64,000 nt of DNA from Chryseobacterium sp. JAH (GCF_001507335.1 NZ_LMAH01000003.1:372001-436000), one strand, 5' to 3'; positions 15,620 through 24,992 are shown, counted from the first letter of the stretch. The notes: generated from the letters alone by a model not told the origin. Numbers and translations: made by a program.

Positions 15620-17023
15620 TTAAAACAAAACCTTATCCTCTTTTCTCAATTCCTCCAAATACTTAATTTTATCATCTCTATAAAACAGATTCATCGTCTC
15701 GAAAGGAATCATTTTCAGATCTTTATTCACAATATGAACGCATGATTTTTTTACCGCTCGAACATCAAAATCGTGAGCATCCATAAAATTCATGATGATA
15801 ATTCTAAAAAGATTATCATAATCTAGATTCGGAGCCGAAACTTCAGGGAGACAACATAATAATTGATTCACTTTAGGCTGTACTTGATCTACCGAAATTC
15901 CTGTACTGAAAATGTCTAAAAGCTGCATTTGCAAACCTTCATCCTGTTCGTAGACTATCGTATTTTTTGTTTCATTATTCAGCAAATCAGCAGGATTGAT
16001 ATACCGTGTTAAAGGAATTGTTTCACCTTCCAATTTCAGAATATAACCCATCGCCAAAGAATCCGGGTTACATGGAACCGGAATAATATCGTCACCATTC
16101 AAAAGCGGAAACTGGTTTAAAATTTCTTGCCTAACTTCGGTTAACGTGATTTTTTCGTGCGCAGAATCTTCTCTGTTTCTTCCGGCAACTTCAACAGGCT
16201 GAAAGGTAATTCCGCGGATGCATTTTTGTTTTAACGCAAACTCGATTAACTTTCCAATCTCATCAATATTTTTTCCTTTCTGAAGAACAATAACTAAAGT
16301 TGTAGAAAGATTTAATTCATTTAATTTTTCCAAAGCTTTCATACGGACATTCGTGAGATCTTTTCCTCTGAAATCTTTTAAAACTTCAGGTTTAAAAGAA
16401 TCAAACTGAAGATAAATCTCAAATTCCGGAGCGTAAGTGGCCAGTTTTTCTGCAAAACCGGGATCATTCGCAATTCTGATTCCGTTTGTGTTAAGCATCA
16501 AATGCTTAATCGGTTTCGTCTTGGCGATATCCATTATTTTAAAAAACTCAGGATGAATTGTCGGTTCGCCGCCACTGATCTGTACAACATCTGGATGACC
16601 TTCGTTTTTCACAATCGTATCAAACATCGCTTCAATCTGCTCCAAACTTCTATGACTACCATAATGTGGGGAAGACATCGCATAACACGTTGGGCACGTT
16701 AAATTACATCGGTCGGTAACCTCAACAATCGAGAGGCAACTATGCTGCTCATGGTCTACACATAAACCACAATCGTAGGGACAGCCATATTCGACATCGG
16801 TTCCGAAATGAACAGGCATTTCTGAGGCTTTATTGTAATTTCTGATGTTTTTATAATACTGAACATCCGAAGCAATCATCGTTTTAAAAAAACCGTGATC
16901 CGGACATCTTTTGGTCATAAAAACCGCTTCATCTTCAATGATGATTTTCGCACCCACTCTTTTCAGACATTCCGGGCAAAGACTGATCGTATAATCGTAA
17001 TAAGTATAATTTCTTACTGGCAT
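15620..17023 (-). CDS. Cysteine-rich radical SAM enzyme, Tes/MJ0619-like
   Basis: A 467-residue radical SAM protein. The SAM cluster motif is C106xxxC110xxC113 in VTDRCNLTCPTCYA, followed by QISGGEPTIHPEF. Before it are two more cysteine groups: C16xxC19 with C40 (CPECLKR and CPDHG, rubredoxin-like spacing) and C81, C85, C88 and C96 (YGCPYDCGLC). Further cysteines lie in the C-terminal third (PVPCNPDS, LLCCLPE, KSCVHIV). This layout resembles the archaeal tetraether lipid synthase family (MJ0619), which has a mononuclear rubredoxin-like iron and additional clusters. It lies directly downstream of a small membrane protein and an Lgt-like protein, which favours a lipid-related reaction. Radical SAM is certain; the specific chemistry is inference. 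Confidence 0.8.
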   Translation of the reverse strand: MPVRNYTYYDYTISLCPECLKRVGAKIIIEDEAVFMTKRCPDHGFFKTMIASDVQYYKNIRNYNKASEMPVHFGTDVEYGCPYDCGLCVDHEQHSCLSIVEVTDRCNLTCPTCYAMSSPHYGSHRSLEQIEAMFDTIVKNEGHPDVVQISGGEPTIHPEFFKIMDIAKTKPIKHLMLNTNGIRIANDPGFAEKLATYAPEFEIYLQFDSFKPEVLKDFRGKDLTNVRMKALEKLNELNLSTTLVIVLQKGKNIDEIGKLIEFALKQKCIRGITFQPVEVAGRNREDSAHEKITLTEVRQEILNQFPLLNGDDIIPVPCNPDSLAMGYILKLEGETIPLTRYINPADLLNNETKNTIVYEQDEGLQMQLLDIFSTGISVDQVQPKVNQLLCCLPEVSAPNLDYDNLFRIIIMNFMDAHDFDVRAVKKSCVHIVNKDLKMIPFETMNLFYRDDKIKYLEELRKEDKVLF

Positions 17024-17035
17024 AATTTCTATTTG

Positions 17036-17269
17036 TTACATTCCTCCACATACGGCTCCGCTTATCAATCCGCAAATTAACATTGAAATCAGCATGGTCG
17101 TCCAAAACTGGCTCTTAGAAAATTTTCGTCCGTCTTTACTTTCATAAATTAACTTTACAAAAACCGTGACTACCAAAGAAACTACGGCTGCTACACCGAG
17201 AATAATCAGAATAATCATGGCAACCAAACCTTCTAATCCACCTACTTCCAAAAGTGTCAGCATTTTCAT
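17036..17269 (-). CDS. Small membrane protein in the radical SAM operon
   Basis: A 77-residue protein with two hydrophobic segments: about residues 14-40 (GLVAMIILIILGVAAVVSLV) and 57-75 (FWTTMLISMLICGLISGAV). A charged loop (YESKDGRKFSKSQ) lies between them. It sits between the Lgt-like gene (17 bp upstream) and the radical SAM gene (12 bp downstream). Starting at M1 or M3 is equally plausible. I do not recognise a family; the position suggests it helps one of the two neighbours. Confidence 0.55.
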   Translation of the reverse strand: MKMLTLLEVGGLEGLVAMIILIILGVAAVVSLVVTVFVKLIYESKDGRKFSKSQFWTTMLISMLICGLISGAVCGGM

Positions 17270-17286
17270 ATTTATATTTTTTGGTG

Positions 17287-18027
17287 TTATATTAAAACTG
17301 TACTGGTTTTAATCTTATAAATGTAATAAATTATCACCGAAAGACAAACCAACTGAATGGTGCCCAAATTTCCGATGATGTCTATTTTAGGTTTCATAAA
17401 ATCTAAAAGAAATCTGAACGAAAAGTAACTTAGCATAAACAGCTGAAAAAGAAATCCGGAGACATATTTATTTTTCTTGGCAATCATTTTCAACTCAAAC
17501 CACATGAAGAGTAAAAATGCAATTTCGTAAAGTGCGACAGGATGCCTGAGGTATTCATCGCCGAGGTGCATTCCGAAAACTGAAGTAGTTGGTAACCCGT
17601 AGGTTTCCTCATAAACACCGGTGAGGAAACAGCCTATTCTCCCGATAATGATGGCTAAAATTAAAGGAAAAACAATTAGATCCCCGGTGCTTTCTTTGTG
17701 ACCGACCATCTTTTTTGCCAATTCAACTCCAATTAATCCAAAGGCTAAACCTCCGACGATGGTGTTGTTGGTCCAGAATCTTTTAAAGCTAAAATTTTCG
17801 AAGAAAACTTGTGGATTTTCGAGATTTCCAATCAACTTTGAACCAATCAAGGCACCCGCAGTTGCTCCGATGAGAACTGCTGCCGAAGTAATAAAAGAAA
17901 GCTTTTCTGATGATTTTCTTTTTAGATAAAAATAATAGCGCATCGCAAGAAATATCCCTATTGTTTCAAAAACAGGATGTGCAAGAATTGTTTTGCCGAA
18001 TAATTGAAATGTAAGAGGAAAATCCAT
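17287..18027 (-). CDS. Prolipoprotein diacylglyceryl transferase (Lgt) family membrane protein
   Basis: A 246-residue polytopic protein with about seven membrane helices. It keeps parts of the Lgt pattern: TIVGGLAFGLIGVELAKK, IIIGRIGCFLTGVYEETYG with the essential Arg of the Lgt signature, and LRHPVALYEI. The canonical GRIGNFxN is altered to GRIGCFLTG, and the protein is shorter than typical Lgt. It is therefore probably a paralog rather than the housekeeping enzyme that adds diacylglycerol to prolipoproteins. It heads an operon with a small membrane protein and the Tes-like radical SAM enzyme, a context pointing to lipid modification. The activity is not proven by the sequence. Confidence 0.7.
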   Translation of the reverse strand: MDFPLTFQLFGKTILAHPVFETIGIFLAMRYYFYLKRKSSEKLSFITSAAVLIGATAGALIGSKLIGNLENPQVFFENFSFKRFWTNNTIVGGLAFGLIGVELAKKMVGHKESTGDLIVFPLILAIIIGRIGCFLTGVYEETYGLPTTSVFGMHLGDEYLRHPVALYEIAFLLFMWFELKMIAKKNKYVSGFLFQLFMLSYFSFRFLLDFMKPKIDIIGNLGTIQLVCLSVIIYYIYKIKTSTVLI

Positions 18028-18097
18028 GATTTCAAAAGTAGTATATTTAAGGTAAATTATTAATTTTAATTTGTAAATACTTAAATCAACTTACCAA

Positions 18098-19138
18098 ATG
18101 CGAATAGAAAATGATATAAAATTGGGGTTTAAAGATGTAATGTTCAGACCTAAACGTTCAACCTTAAAATCCCGCTCAGAAGTTGACCTCGAAAGAGAGT
18201 TTACTTTTCTTCACACGAAGAAAAAATGGAAAGGCACGCCAATTATCGCTGCGAATATGGATACTGTGGGAACTTTTGAAATGGCTATTGAGCTGGCAAA
18301 AGATAAAATCATCACAGCTATACACAAGCATTATACCGTAGAAGAGTGGAAAGAATTTCTTGATAATCAGGATGAAAGTATTCATCAGTACATTGCTCTA
18401 AGCACCGGAACCGGAAAAGGAGATGAAGAAAAAATTAAGAAAATTCTCGATCTACATCCCAACATAGAGTTTCTGTGCATTGATGTGGCAAATGGCTATT
18501 CTGAACACTTTGTACAGTTTGTAAAAAAAGCAAGAGAGGACTTCCCCGATAAAATCATTATTGCAGGAAATGTAGTGACAGGCGAAATGGTAGAAGAACT
18601 GCTGTTAGTAGGTGCAGACATTATCAAGGTGGGGATTGGTCCCGGCTCAGTGTGTACAACGAGGGTGAAAACCGGAGTCGGCTACCCACAGCTATCCGCA
18701 ATTATTGAGTGTTCGGATGCTGCACACGGATTAAAAGGTCACATCATTGCTGATGGAGGCTGTAAAGTTCCAGGAGATGTTGCGAAAGCTTTCGGCGGCG
18801 GAGCAGATTTTGTAATGCTCGGCGGCATGTTTGCAGGTCATGACGAAAGTGGAGGCGAAATGATAGAAGAAAACGGTAAGAAATTTAAACTTTTCTACGG
18901 AATGAGTTCTAAAACCGCTATGGATAAACATTCGGGAGGTGTCGCAGAATACAGAGCTTCAGAAGGTAAAACGGTGAAAATAAAATACAAGGGGTCGGTC
19001 TCCGAAACCGTGAAAGATATTTTGGGAGGAGTAAGATCAACGTGTACTTATGTAGGTGCCTCAACACTAAAAGAGCTGTCTAAAAGGACTACTTTTATAC
19101 GTGTTCAGGAGCAGGAAAATCAGATTTTTAATGACTGA
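18098..19138 (+). CDS. guaC: GMP reductase
   Basis: A 346-residue enzyme that converts GMP to IMP with NADPH and release of ammonia, in purine salvage. It belongs to the IMPDH/GMPR barrel family; the catalytic cysteine lies in [20 protein letters not shown]. There is no CBS-domain insertion, and the start [21 protein letters not shown] and [11 protein letters not shown] stretch match GuaC-type proteins rather than IMP dehydrogenase. The length agrees with E. coli GuaC. It is transcribed alone and ends at a strong terminator shared with the convergent fabG. Confidence 0.95.
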   Translation: MRIENDIKLGFKDVMFRPKRSTLKSRSEVDLEREFTFLHTKKKWKGTPIIAANMDTVGTFEMAIELAKDKIITAIHKHYTVEEWKEFLDNQDESIHQYIALSTGTGKGDEEKIKKILDLHPNIEFLCIDVANGYSEHFVQFVKKAREDFPDKIIIAGNVVTGEMVEELLLVGADIIKVGIGPGSVCTTRVKTGVGYPQLSAIIECSDAAHGLKGHIIADGGCKVPGDVAKAFGGGADFVMLGGMFAGHDESGGEMIEENGKKFKLFYGMSSKTAMDKHSGGVAEYRASEGKTVKIKYKGSVSETVKDILGGVRSTCTYVGASTLKELSKRTTFIRVQEQENQIFND

Positions 19139-19145
19139 TTGATAT

Positions 19146-19186
19146 AAAAAATCCCTTTCATTGCTTTTATGAAAGGGATTTTTTTA
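19146..19186. terminator. Bidirectional terminator between guaC and fabG
   Basis: A long stem pairs AAAAAATCCCTTTCAT with ATGAAAGGGATTTTTT around a seven-base loop. It has A and T runs on either side, so it can serve both convergent genes. Confidence 0.8.
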
Positions 19187-19199
19187 TTACGTTTTTATC

Positions 19200-19943
19200 T
19201 TAAGTAAGCATTCCTCCGTCTACATTCAGAACCTGACCGGAAATGTACGAAGACATTTCACTGCCAAAGAAAACGCATGCGTTGGCAACGTCTTCCGGCT
19301 GTCCTCCTCTTTTTAAAGGAATTCCATCTCTCCAGTTCTGAACTGTTTTCTCGTCTAAGGCAGCAGTCATTTCAGTCTCTATAAATCCTGGTGCAATTGC
19401 ATTACAACGGATGTTTCTAGAACCTAATTCAAGTGCAACAGATTTTGTAAAACCAATAACTCCCGCTTTTGAAGCTGCATAATTTGCTTGACCCGCATTA
19501 CCCTTAACTCCAACTACTGATGTCATATTAATAATTGAGCCCGATTTTGCCTTCATCATCGGCTTAATTACTGCCTTGGTAAGGTTGAATACAGAATCTA
19601 AATTTACTTTGATAATCGTGTCCCAATCGTCTTTTGACATTCTCATCAATAGATTGTCTTTTGTAATTCCTGCGTTGTTGACCAAAATATCGATTTTGCC
19701 AAACTCAGCCATTACTTCCTCTACCAATTTTTGGGCAGCGTCATAATCTGATGCATCAGACTGATAACCTTTAATTTGAGTTACAGAACTCAAAGCAGTT
19801 TCTAATTCTTTAGCTTTTTCTACAGAACCTGCATAAGTAAATGCCACTTTCGCTCCCTGTTGAGCAAAAATTTCAGCAATCCCTTTCCCGATTCCTCTTG
19901 TAGCTCCGGTAATTAGCGCTACTTTTCCTTCTAATAGTTTCAT
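19200..19943 (-). CDS. fabG: 3-oxoacyl-ACP reductase FabG
   Basis: A 247-residue NADPH-dependent reductase of the fatty-acid elongation cycle. Motifs: TGATRGIG, NNAG in ILVNNAGITKDNLLMRM, catalytic Ser in MTSVVG and YAASKAG, and a C-terminal MSSYISGQVLNVDGGM. The ITKDNLLMRM and ARDN-type pattern is specific to FabG rather than to general SDRs. I place the start at the ATG at 19943 (MKLLEGKVALITG); a nine-codon upstream extension has no family support. It stands alone, not in a fab cluster. Confidence 0.9.
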   Translation of the reverse strand: MKLLEGKVALITGATRGIGKGIAEIFAQQGAKVAFTYAGSVEKAKELETALSSVTQIKGYQSDASDYDAAQKLVEEVMAEFGKIDILVNNAGITKDNLLMRMSKDDWDTIIKVNLDSVFNLTKAVIKPMMKAKSGSIINMTSVVGVKGNAGQANYAASKAGVIGFTKSVALELGSRNIRCNAIAPGFIETEMTAALDEKTVQNWRDGIPLKRGGQPEDVANACVFFGSEMSSYISGQVLNVDGGMLT

Positions 19944-20095
19944 ATATATTGACAATATTTTTTTTAACAAATTAGCAAACCAATTGTTTACTCCCTTTTT
20001 TTAATCTTAATTAACCGTTCGCAAAGATATTATAATTTGTTTTTTCACTGCTTTTTTAATGACCAAATTATACCTTATTTTAGCACTTCGCTATT

Positions 20096-21565
20096 CTAAT
20101 AAATTTTTCTTTCAGGATAAGTAAAATCCAAATATTCTGCCTCTTTCTCCTTTGTAAGTTTTAATCCCTTTCGGTCTGAAGAATATTTGTCATAGATAAT
20201 TTCTTTTAATGGCTCATTTTTATAATTAATAACACCATATTTTCCTTCCTTCTTTACAACGATCTCATTCGCAGAAAAATACACATTGATAGCATCATAC
20301 ATAAAGGGAACTATTTCATTACCTTCTTCATCTAAAATCCCATATAGATTATTTTCATTCTGACAGATCAGCCCTCTTGAAAACTGCCAATTTTCGACTG
20401 CAAAAACATTTTTAAGAACTTTATAATTTTTAGTATCCGGCGAAAATTGATAAAATGTATGATCTTTTTTTAGAATTAACATATTACCGTTTCTTCTTTC
20501 TATGGTATAATTATCGTTTAATGCACTTTTTAGGTTTTCGTCAAGAAGGTTCTTCTCTCTTCCTTTCTGTAAATAAATATAATTCTTACCTGCGATTTTC
20601 ATTCTTTCCACAACGTCATACTCTTTTGGAAGAAGAATTTCCCCCTTTATATTAACGATGGCAGATTTTGGATTTCTGAAATCTTGTGAAGTCTTAAATA
20701 TTCCTTCAAATAAATGATTTACATAAGAAAAATCCGTTGGGTAAACATTTCTATCTTTTTTAGAGAAAATCGAAACTTTTCCCTTTTTTATAAGGTAAAT
20801 ATACTCTGTACCTACAAATGCCTGCTCGTAAGTTTCCTCGGCAAGAATATTTTCGTTTTGATCTACAATCCCATATTTATTTTTTACCATGTTCTTGGTG
20901 ATAAGAAAGGGAAATGCATTAATATCATCAATATTGTGGTTTGAAATACTACTAATCGTATTTCCGTTAAAGTCTAATATTTCTCCTTGTAGAACTCCGG
21001 TGCTTATATAAACTCTACCTTTATAAAAATGAAAATTTTGATCAAACTCCCGGTCGTTAATTAACTGACCGTCAAAATCATAAATGTACCATCCTTTGTT
21101 TTTAACAAAGAATCTGGATTCACTAGCAAATTCAATCTTATCTGAGAAAGGAATAATTTGTTTTCCGTCAAAATCATACACAGACTCTATTCCACCTTTG
21201 CTGTAAATGAGTCTGTCTTTATTTTCCCATGTTCGATACTTAAAATTATCAAAAGGGATTAACAGGTTTCCTTTTCCATCAATTAAAGCTGTTTTTCCTG
21301 CATTTTTACCCTCCTTAATTTTCAAAATAAATCTATCGTTCTTTGCAATACGAATGATCTCATTCTTAAAAGGAGAGGTAAAAGCCAAATTTCCCAAAGA
21401 ATCTACGATAGATGACGATCCGATTTTAGAATCAGAAACGATTCCGTATCCTTTTGAATAAAAACTGACATCGTTACCCAATTTTTTTGATAAAAGAACT
21501 TCTTTGTATTGATTGGATTGTGCAATACAAATACCTGAAAATAATATGAAAACAAGATTTTTCAA
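20096..21565 (-). CDS. Exported WG-repeat protein
   Basis: A 489-residue protein with a signal peptide (about residues 1-15). It is composed of many short beta repeats of the WG/KWG type: GKNAGKTALIDGKGNLLIPF, KGWYIYDFDGQLI, KNKYGIVDQNENILAEETY, ENNLYGILDEEGNEIVPFMYDAI and EGKYGVINYKNEPL. Such repeats usually form a beta-propeller-like or solenoid surface for binding. It starts only four bases after the rsmI stop on the same strand, so it is probably at the end of that operon. Its role is not known; extracytoplasmic or outer-membrane location is inferred. Confidence 0.75.
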   Translation of the reverse strand: MKNLVFILFSGICIAQSNQYKEVLLSKKLGNDVSFYSKGYGIVSDSKIGSSSIVDSLGNLAFTSPFKNEIIRIAKNDRFILKIKEGKNAGKTALIDGKGNLLIPFDNFKYRTWENKDRLIYSKGGIESVYDFDGKQIIPFSDKIEFASESRFFVKNKGWYIYDFDGQLINDREFDQNFHFYKGRVYISTGVLQGEILDFNGNTISSISNHNIDDINAFPFLITKNMVKNKYGIVDQNENILAEETYEQAFVGTEYIYLIKKGKVSIFSKKDRNVYPTDFSYVNHLFEGIFKTSQDFRNPKSAIVNIKGEILLPKEYDVVERMKIAGKNYIYLQKGREKNLLDENLKSALNDNYTIERRNGNMLILKKDHTFYQFSPDTKNYKVLKNVFAVENWQFSRGLICQNENNLYGILDEEGNEIVPFMYDAINVYFSANEIVVKKEGKYGVINYKNEPLKEIIYDKYSSDRKGLKLTKEKEAEYLDFTYPERKIY

Positions 21566-21569
21566 GATT

Positions 21570-22247
21570 TTATTTTAAAGAATTATTAACAATCAGTACA
21601 ATCTCGCCTTTTAAAGTTTTGCTTTTAGAGAATTCAATTAATTCATTGATAGTGCCTCTTTTAGTTTCTTCGAATTTTTTTGAAATTTCGCGGCTCAAGC
21701 TTGCCCTTGTATCTTCCCCAAAGAATTCCTTAATCTGCTCGAGCGTTGTATTGATCTTGTGTGGACTTTCATACAAAACAATCGTTTTCTTTTCTTCAGC
21801 AAGCTGTTTCAGCTTCGTTTGTCTTCCTTTTTTTGGAGGTAAGAAACCAGCAAACAAAAACTCATTATTTGGTAATCCAGAAACCACCAAAGCCGGAATT
21901 AAAGCTGTCGCTCCCGGCAAACAGATCATCTCAATATTGTTATCCGAACCCGCTTTTGCCAATAAATAACCGGGATCAGAGATTCCTGGAGTTCCGGCAT
22001 CGGTAATGATTGCGATGTTCTGACCGCTTTGAAGGTCACTAATAACCTTCTCAGTCGCAGTATGCTCGTTATGTAAATGATAAGATTTTAAAGGTTTTGA
22101 AATTTCATAATGCTTCAAAAGCACTCCTGAAGTTCTTGTGTCTTCACACAAAATATAATCGACTTCTTTCAGCACTTTAATCGCTCTGAAAGTCATGTCT
22201 TCTAAGTTCCCAACGGGTGTGGGAACGAAATATAAGATTCCTGACAT
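21570..22247 (-). CDS. rsmI: 16S rRNA (cytidine(1402)-2'-O)-methyltransferase RsmI
   Basis: A 225-residue SAM-dependent enzyme that adds the 2'-O-methyl group to C1402 in 16S rRNA. It has the tetrapyrrole-methylase fold motifs: LYFVPTPVGNLEDMTFRAI, VDYILCEDTRTSGVLL, IITDAGTPGISDPGYLL and CLPGATALIPALVVSGLPNNEFLFAGFLPPKK. The protein lacks the C-terminal extension found in the E. coli enzyme, as is common in Bacteroidetes. It is flanked one base upstream by a membrane protein gene and four bases downstream by the WG-repeat gene. Confidence 0.93.
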   Translation of the reverse strand: MSGILYFVPTPVGNLEDMTFRAIKVLKEVDYILCEDTRTSGVLLKHYEISKPLKSYHLHNEHTATEKVISDLQSGQNIAIITDAGTPGISDPGYLLAKAGSDNNIEMICLPGATALIPALVVSGLPNNEFLFAGFLPPKKGRQTKLKQLAEEKKTIVLYESPHKINTTLEQIKEFFGEDTRASLSREISKKFEETKRGTINELIEFSKSKTLKGEIVLIVNNSLK

Positions 22248-22248
22248 T

Positions 22249-22857
22249 TTATTTTAAGTATTTGAAATCTAATAATCCCTTTTTGAAAACAATATTTATT
22301 GTATCACGATTACTGATCTCATTTAAAGGTTTTAAACCATTTTTATTTCTTATTTCATCAATTTTTTCTAGATTTTTCTCATCATAAACAGTGATGGAAA
22401 TTTCATTTCCTAAAAGATGTATATATTTTTCGCTTTTAATATTGTTACTTAGTATCAAAAACACTTCTCGTTCCTTCTCTTGGATTGTCAGTTGATTAAT
22501 ATACAAAGATATATTTGTAATAATTCCAGTAAATGACATAAACGTAAAAATAACTAAAAACAAAAAAACAAGAATTGATTCAGCTCTAGATTGAATTGTT
22601 TTAGCTTTAAATATCCAAACGAACAAAAATATACAGCCCCAAATTATTAAATTTATTTTCCAAGAAACATTACTATTAAATTTTTCAATGTCTTCATGTA
22701 GATATTCCTTTTTTATTAAAGGTTTTATATAAAAGTTAATAAATGCAAGTAGGATAAGAATCAGAAGATAAAAGATAATTTTTTTACTGTCAATTCTACT
22801 TTTAAAAATTTGGATTCCACTCAAAATTATAAAAATTTGTTTTCTACCAATATCCAA
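22249..22857 (-). CDS. Hypothetical membrane protein
   Basis: A 202-residue protein with an N-terminal hydrophobic helix near residues 27-43 (FYLLILILLAFINFYI), a second at 70-83 (LIIWGCIFLFVWIF) and a third near 93-112 (SILVFLFLVIFTFMSFTGII). A soluble C-terminal part follows (LILSNNIKSEKYIHLLG, ISNRDTINIVF). The first codons overlap the end of the acidic-repeat gene by 31 bp in another frame; a later start is possible. Its stop is one base before rsmI. I do not recognise the family, and the transmembrane count is by eye. Confidence 0.5.
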   Translation of the reverse strand: MDIGRKQIFIILSGIQIFKSRIDSKKIIFYLLILILLAFINFYIKPLIKKEYLHEDIEKFNSNVSWKINLIIWGCIFLFVWIFKAKTIQSRAESILVFLFLVIFTFMSFTGIITNISLYINQLTIQEKEREVFLILSNNIKSEKYIHLLGNEISITVYDEKNLEKIDEIRNKNGLKPLNEISNRDTINIVFKKGLLDFKYLK

Positions 22858-24338
22858 AGTCTCTGTGCGTATTCGTCTACTTTATTCCACTTTCTGTCGT
22901 AGTACAGTTCGCTCAGATATTCTTTTGCCTCTTCCAGATTTTTGCACCTGTTCAGTTCGGCAACGGCTTGGTTAAGGTCGGTTTGACTTCCTCCGAAAAG
23001 CAGTTTGGTAAAAGCCATTCGATCGTTCAGATCTAATCTGAACTCAGGTTTTTGCTTTTCTGCTTCCATATAATCGGTCGGAATATTTGTTTTTAAAAGG
23101 CTTCCTGACTCTTCCTTTACAACCGGAGCAGGTTTTTCCTGAGGAATTTCTCTTTCCAAAGGATCATCATCAAACAAAGTCTGAATATTTTTTAATCCTC
23201 TAATATTAGCCAGTTTTATTTTTTTCTCCTGACGATAAGCTTCGAGATTTTCAAAACTTTCATCAGAGGCTGGTTTTTCAGATTCAGTAACGGGTTTGTC
23301 TATTTCAACTATTTTTCTTCTGTCTGTATCTTCATTTACCAAAACTTCGTCGTTTGTTTCAGTCTCTTTTTTGATCTCTGCGAGAATACTTTCGACATTT
23401 GAGTTTTCGGTGATAATTTCATCTTCATCATATTTAAAATCATCTGAAACAGATTCATTATCAGAGTCTTCAATTAAAATCTCATCATTAATCTGTTCAG
23501 ATTCAAACATATTAGGATTCTTATCCGAAGAATGCTCATCCGGTTTTGTAGACTCGTAAATATTCAGAATTTGCTCTTCTTCTTCAAAAGAGTTTGAAAT
23601 ACTCTCATCAGAAATTTCATTCTCAAATTCGTCAATTTCGTTTAACTGGTTATTAAAAATTGCTTCTTCCTCAGTTACTTTTTGGTCAAATATTTCTTCA
23701 TCAATATCATCTTCCTCTTCCGAAACAGAATTTTCTAAGATTCTTTCTTCATCCACGAAACTCAAGACTTTTGACGGCTCTTCTGAATTTTCTTCATCAA
23801 TTTCTTCTAATTGCTGACTCAGCGAAGATTCTTTTTCAACAGTTTCAAAGGTTAGACCTTCATCTTCTCCGGTTTCCTCCTCTCCATCTTCAGAACTTTT
23901 GGTAATTTTTTCTTCTTCTGCAAGATTCACCATATTTTCATGGTATTCGTTTTCAACGATTTCATTCAGCTGATTATTAAAAATCGCTTCTTCTTCCATC
24001 ACTTCGTTGGGCAGACTGTTTTCATTTCCATCAATTTCGTTCAGTTCATTGTTGAAAATAGCTTCTTCTTCAGTTACCTCATGAGAAAAATTCTGAGATT
24101 CTTCGATCGTTTCAGCAGAATAAACACTTGAATCTGCAGCTGAAAACTGAAAATCATCATTTTGGTAATATTCTAATTTAGATCTCAACAGTTTTAAAAA
24201 TGAAATTCTTTCTGCAAGATCATCAATAAGATTTTGCTTAGATAGTAGCTCGTCAACGTCGTTTATTTTGTCCAGAATACCGATGATATTCTTAGATTCA
24301 AAAAAAATCTTTTCCTGTAAATCTTGGATGTTCTGCAT
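22827..24338 (-). CDS. Acidic repeat protein with conserved C-terminal domain
   Basis: A 503-residue, strongly acidic protein without a signal peptide. Residues 1-60 are helical (QNIQDLQEKIFFESKNI). The middle is low complexity and contains near-copies of EEEAIFNNxLNEI at about residues 90-102, 116-127 and 223-235, plus weaker forms. After a Pro-rich stretch (about 405-425), the last 75 residues look conserved (FRLDLNDRMAFTKLLFGG, ELYYDRKWNKVDEYAQRLW). The repeats suggest a flexible binding linker. Probably cytoplasmic; the function is unknown. It is divergent from tdk and heads an operon including rsmI. Confidence 0.65.
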   Translation of the reverse strand: MQNIQDLQEKIFFESKNIIGILDKINDVDELLSKQNLIDDLAERISFLKLLRSKLEYYQNDDFQFSAADSSVYSAETIEESQNFSHEVTEEEAIFNNELNEIDGNENSLPNEVMEEEAIFNNQLNEIVENEYHENMVNLAEEEKITKSSEDGEEETGEDEGLTFETVEKESSLSQQLEEIDEENSEEPSKVLSFVDEERILENSVSEEEDDIDEEIFDQKVTEEEAIFNNQLNEIDEFENEISDESISNSFEEEEQILNIYESTKPDEHSSDKNPNMFESEQINDEILIEDSDNESVSDDFKYDEDEIITENSNVESILAEIKKETETNDEVLVNEDTDRRKIVEIDKPVTESEKPASDESFENLEAYRQEKKIKLANIRGLKNIQTLFDDDPLEREIPQEKPAPVVKEESGSLLKTNIPTDYMEAEKQKPEFRLDLNDRMAFTKLLFGGSQTDLNQAVAELNRCKNLEEAKEYLSELYYDRKWNKVDEYAQRLWILVENKFL

Positions 24339-24361
24339 AGAAGAATCTTATTAAAATTGCT

Positions 24362-24369
24362 TACTTTTG
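24362..24369 (+). promoter_or_regulatory. -7 promoter box for tdk
   Basis: TACTTTTG fits TAnnTTTG and ends 29 bp before the tdk start codon. Confidence 0.42.
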
Positions 24370-24398
24370 GTCTTAAAATATTACGGCTAAAATAACAA

Positions 24399-24992
24399 AT
24401 GTTTTTAGAAAATACAATTAATCATTCCAAACAAAGCGGTTGGATGGAAGTTATTTGTGGCTCAATGTTTTCCGGAAAAACCGAAGAGTTGATCCGAAGA
24501 CTGAGAAGGGCTGAAATGGCGGGGCAAAATGTAGAAATTTTTAAGCCCAAAACGGATACAAGATATTCTGAAGAAGATGTTGTTTCGCATAATAAAAATA
24601 AAATCCGAAGTACTGCAGTAGAAAATCCCAATGAAATTATTCTTTTGGGGTCAAATTGTGATGTGGTAGGAATTGATGAAGCACAGTTCTTTGACGAAAG
24701 CATTGTGGAAGTAGCTAATCAATTGGCAAACAACGGAATTCGAGTGGTCATTGCCGGTTTGGATATGGATTTTCTGGGACGACCTTTCGGACCGATTCCT
24801 AATTTAATGGCAACTGCAGAATACGTGACTAAGGTTCATGCTATCTGCAAGCGTACAGGAAATCTCGCCAACTATTCTATGAGAACTTCTCAGGGAAATA
24901 ATTTGGTGGAATTGGGAGAAACAGAAAGTTATGAAGCAGTAAGCCGCCGCGTTTTTATTGAAGAAGTGCTTTCGAAGAGAAATAATGATTAA
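24399..24992 (+). CDS. tdk: Thymidine kinase, type II
   Basis: A 197-residue enzyme that phosphorylates thymidine. The P-loop is GSMFSGKTEELIRR, the Asp-Glu motif is GIDEAQFFD, and the lasso region is RTGNLANYSMRT. In many type II kinases the lasso carries zinc cysteines; here the first Cys is retained (AICKRTG) but its CxxC partner is replaced by Thr, a change I associate with Bacteroidetes homologs. It starts with a plausible ATG 61 bp from the divergent neighbour and has its own promoter box. A 232-bp space with nothing recognisable follows. Confidence 0.94.
   Translation: MFLENTINHSKQSGWMEVICGSMFSGKTEELIRRLRRAEMAGQNVEIFKPKTDTRYSEEDVVSHNKNKIRSTAVENPNEIILLGSNCDVVGIDEAQFFDESIVEVANQLANNGIRVVIAGLDMDFLGRPFGPIPNLMATAEYVTKVHAICKRTGNLANYSMRTSQGNNLVELGETESYEAVSRRVFIEEVLSKRNND

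Noticed and set aside
17287-18027. Housekeeping Lgt
   Set aside because: The Lgt signature is altered and the protein shorter than usual, so I treat it as a paralog.
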